Shown here piece after piece: positions 5,884-6,062 of a DNA stretch of 6,062 bases. This stretch comes from Bacteroidia bacterium (GTDB lineage Bacteria > Bacteroidota > Bacteroidia > UKL13-3). Position numbers and translations under genes: made by a program. Below the pieces are notes generated by a model. That model was not told the DNA's origin. It worked only from the letters and a program-made list of their open reading frames with translations, and did no database searches. The stretch lies in NCBI GenBank assembly GCA_022402405.1, contig JAKRSG010000341.1:1-6062 (forward strand), given 5' to 3'. How positions within the stretch are numbered: the stretch's first letter is position 1; each line of letters starts with the position of its first letter.

Positions 5884-6062
5884 AAAAAATAGTAACGCTA
5901 ATTAACAGCGACCTCAGACAGATATTCAGAGATAAAACCCTGACAGTTTTTCTCTTTGCACCGCTAATTCTTATTGCTTTTGTAAGACTTTTTGTTCCAT
6001 TCATAACCGAACAATATCCAATTATTCAAGACTATCATCCTATGATAATGATGTTCGCAGGT
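5880..6062 (+). CDS. Second ABC exporter permease, N-terminal part only
   Basis: The frame starts at an ATG whose last two bases are shared with the preceding TGA (ATGA overlap) and stays open for 61 codons to the window end. The start MKKIVTLINSDLRQIFRDKTLTVFLFAPLILIAFVRLFVP has the usual ABC-2 permease form: a cytoplasmic amphipathic N-terminus with a DLRQIFRDK element, then a first membrane helix at about 23-40. The visible part is too short to name a subfamily. Position and coupling indicate that it partners the upstream permease as a heterodimer served by one ATPase, the gene set seen in fluoroquinolone-type ABC exporters. Confidence 0.85.
   Translation, partial: MKKIVTLINSDLRQIFRDKTLTVFLFAPLILIAFVRLFVPFITEQYPIIQDYHPMIMMFAG

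Overview
The window looks like an accessory stretch of an AT-rich Bacteroidota chromosome, probably in the Flavobacteriia/Chitinophagia/Sphingobacteriia range. The evidence is promoters with the Bacteroidota -7 form TAnnTTTG, starts without clear Shine-Dalgarno sequences, a secreted 'two-component regulator propeller' protein, and protein families common in that phylum. All recognised genes are on the + strand.

Layout. Three copies of a 150-nt intergenic repeat (35-184, 2072-2221, 3365-3514), all in the same orientation, mark off three modules. Module 1 (about 241-2073) is a four-gene operon: a four-helix membrane protein of unknown function, a DUF4287/DUF5655 protein, an SRPBCC/AHSA1-like protein and an ArsR-family repressor. 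Its promoter is overlapped by two direct copies of a 21-nt operator-like element. Module 2 (2263-3351) is one secreted protein predicted to form a single seven-bladed propeller, without the transmembrane or histidine-kinase parts of the large propeller sensors. Module 3 (about 3627 to the window end) is a TetR-family repressor followed by an ABC exporter: one ATPase and two permeases, the second cut by the window edge. Its promoter is also flanked by two operator-like palindromes.

How the genes work together. In modules 1 and 3 the genes overlap or lie within 5 nt of each other, so each is very likely co-transcribed and translationally coupled, and each encodes its own likely repressor. Module 3 resembles an inducible drug or lipophilic-compound exporter of the fluoroquinolone-export type. 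The physiological output of module 1 is unknown.

The least explained part is the repeat. All three copies are 150 nt, share a nearly invariant 34-nt core and carry a small hairpin whose stem changes in a compensatory way. They sit exactly between self-contained gene modules, and one begins inside the stop codon of the gene before it. This suggests a cassette-like arrangement or a structured mobile or RNA element, but it does not match the classical attC consensus and I do not recognise it.
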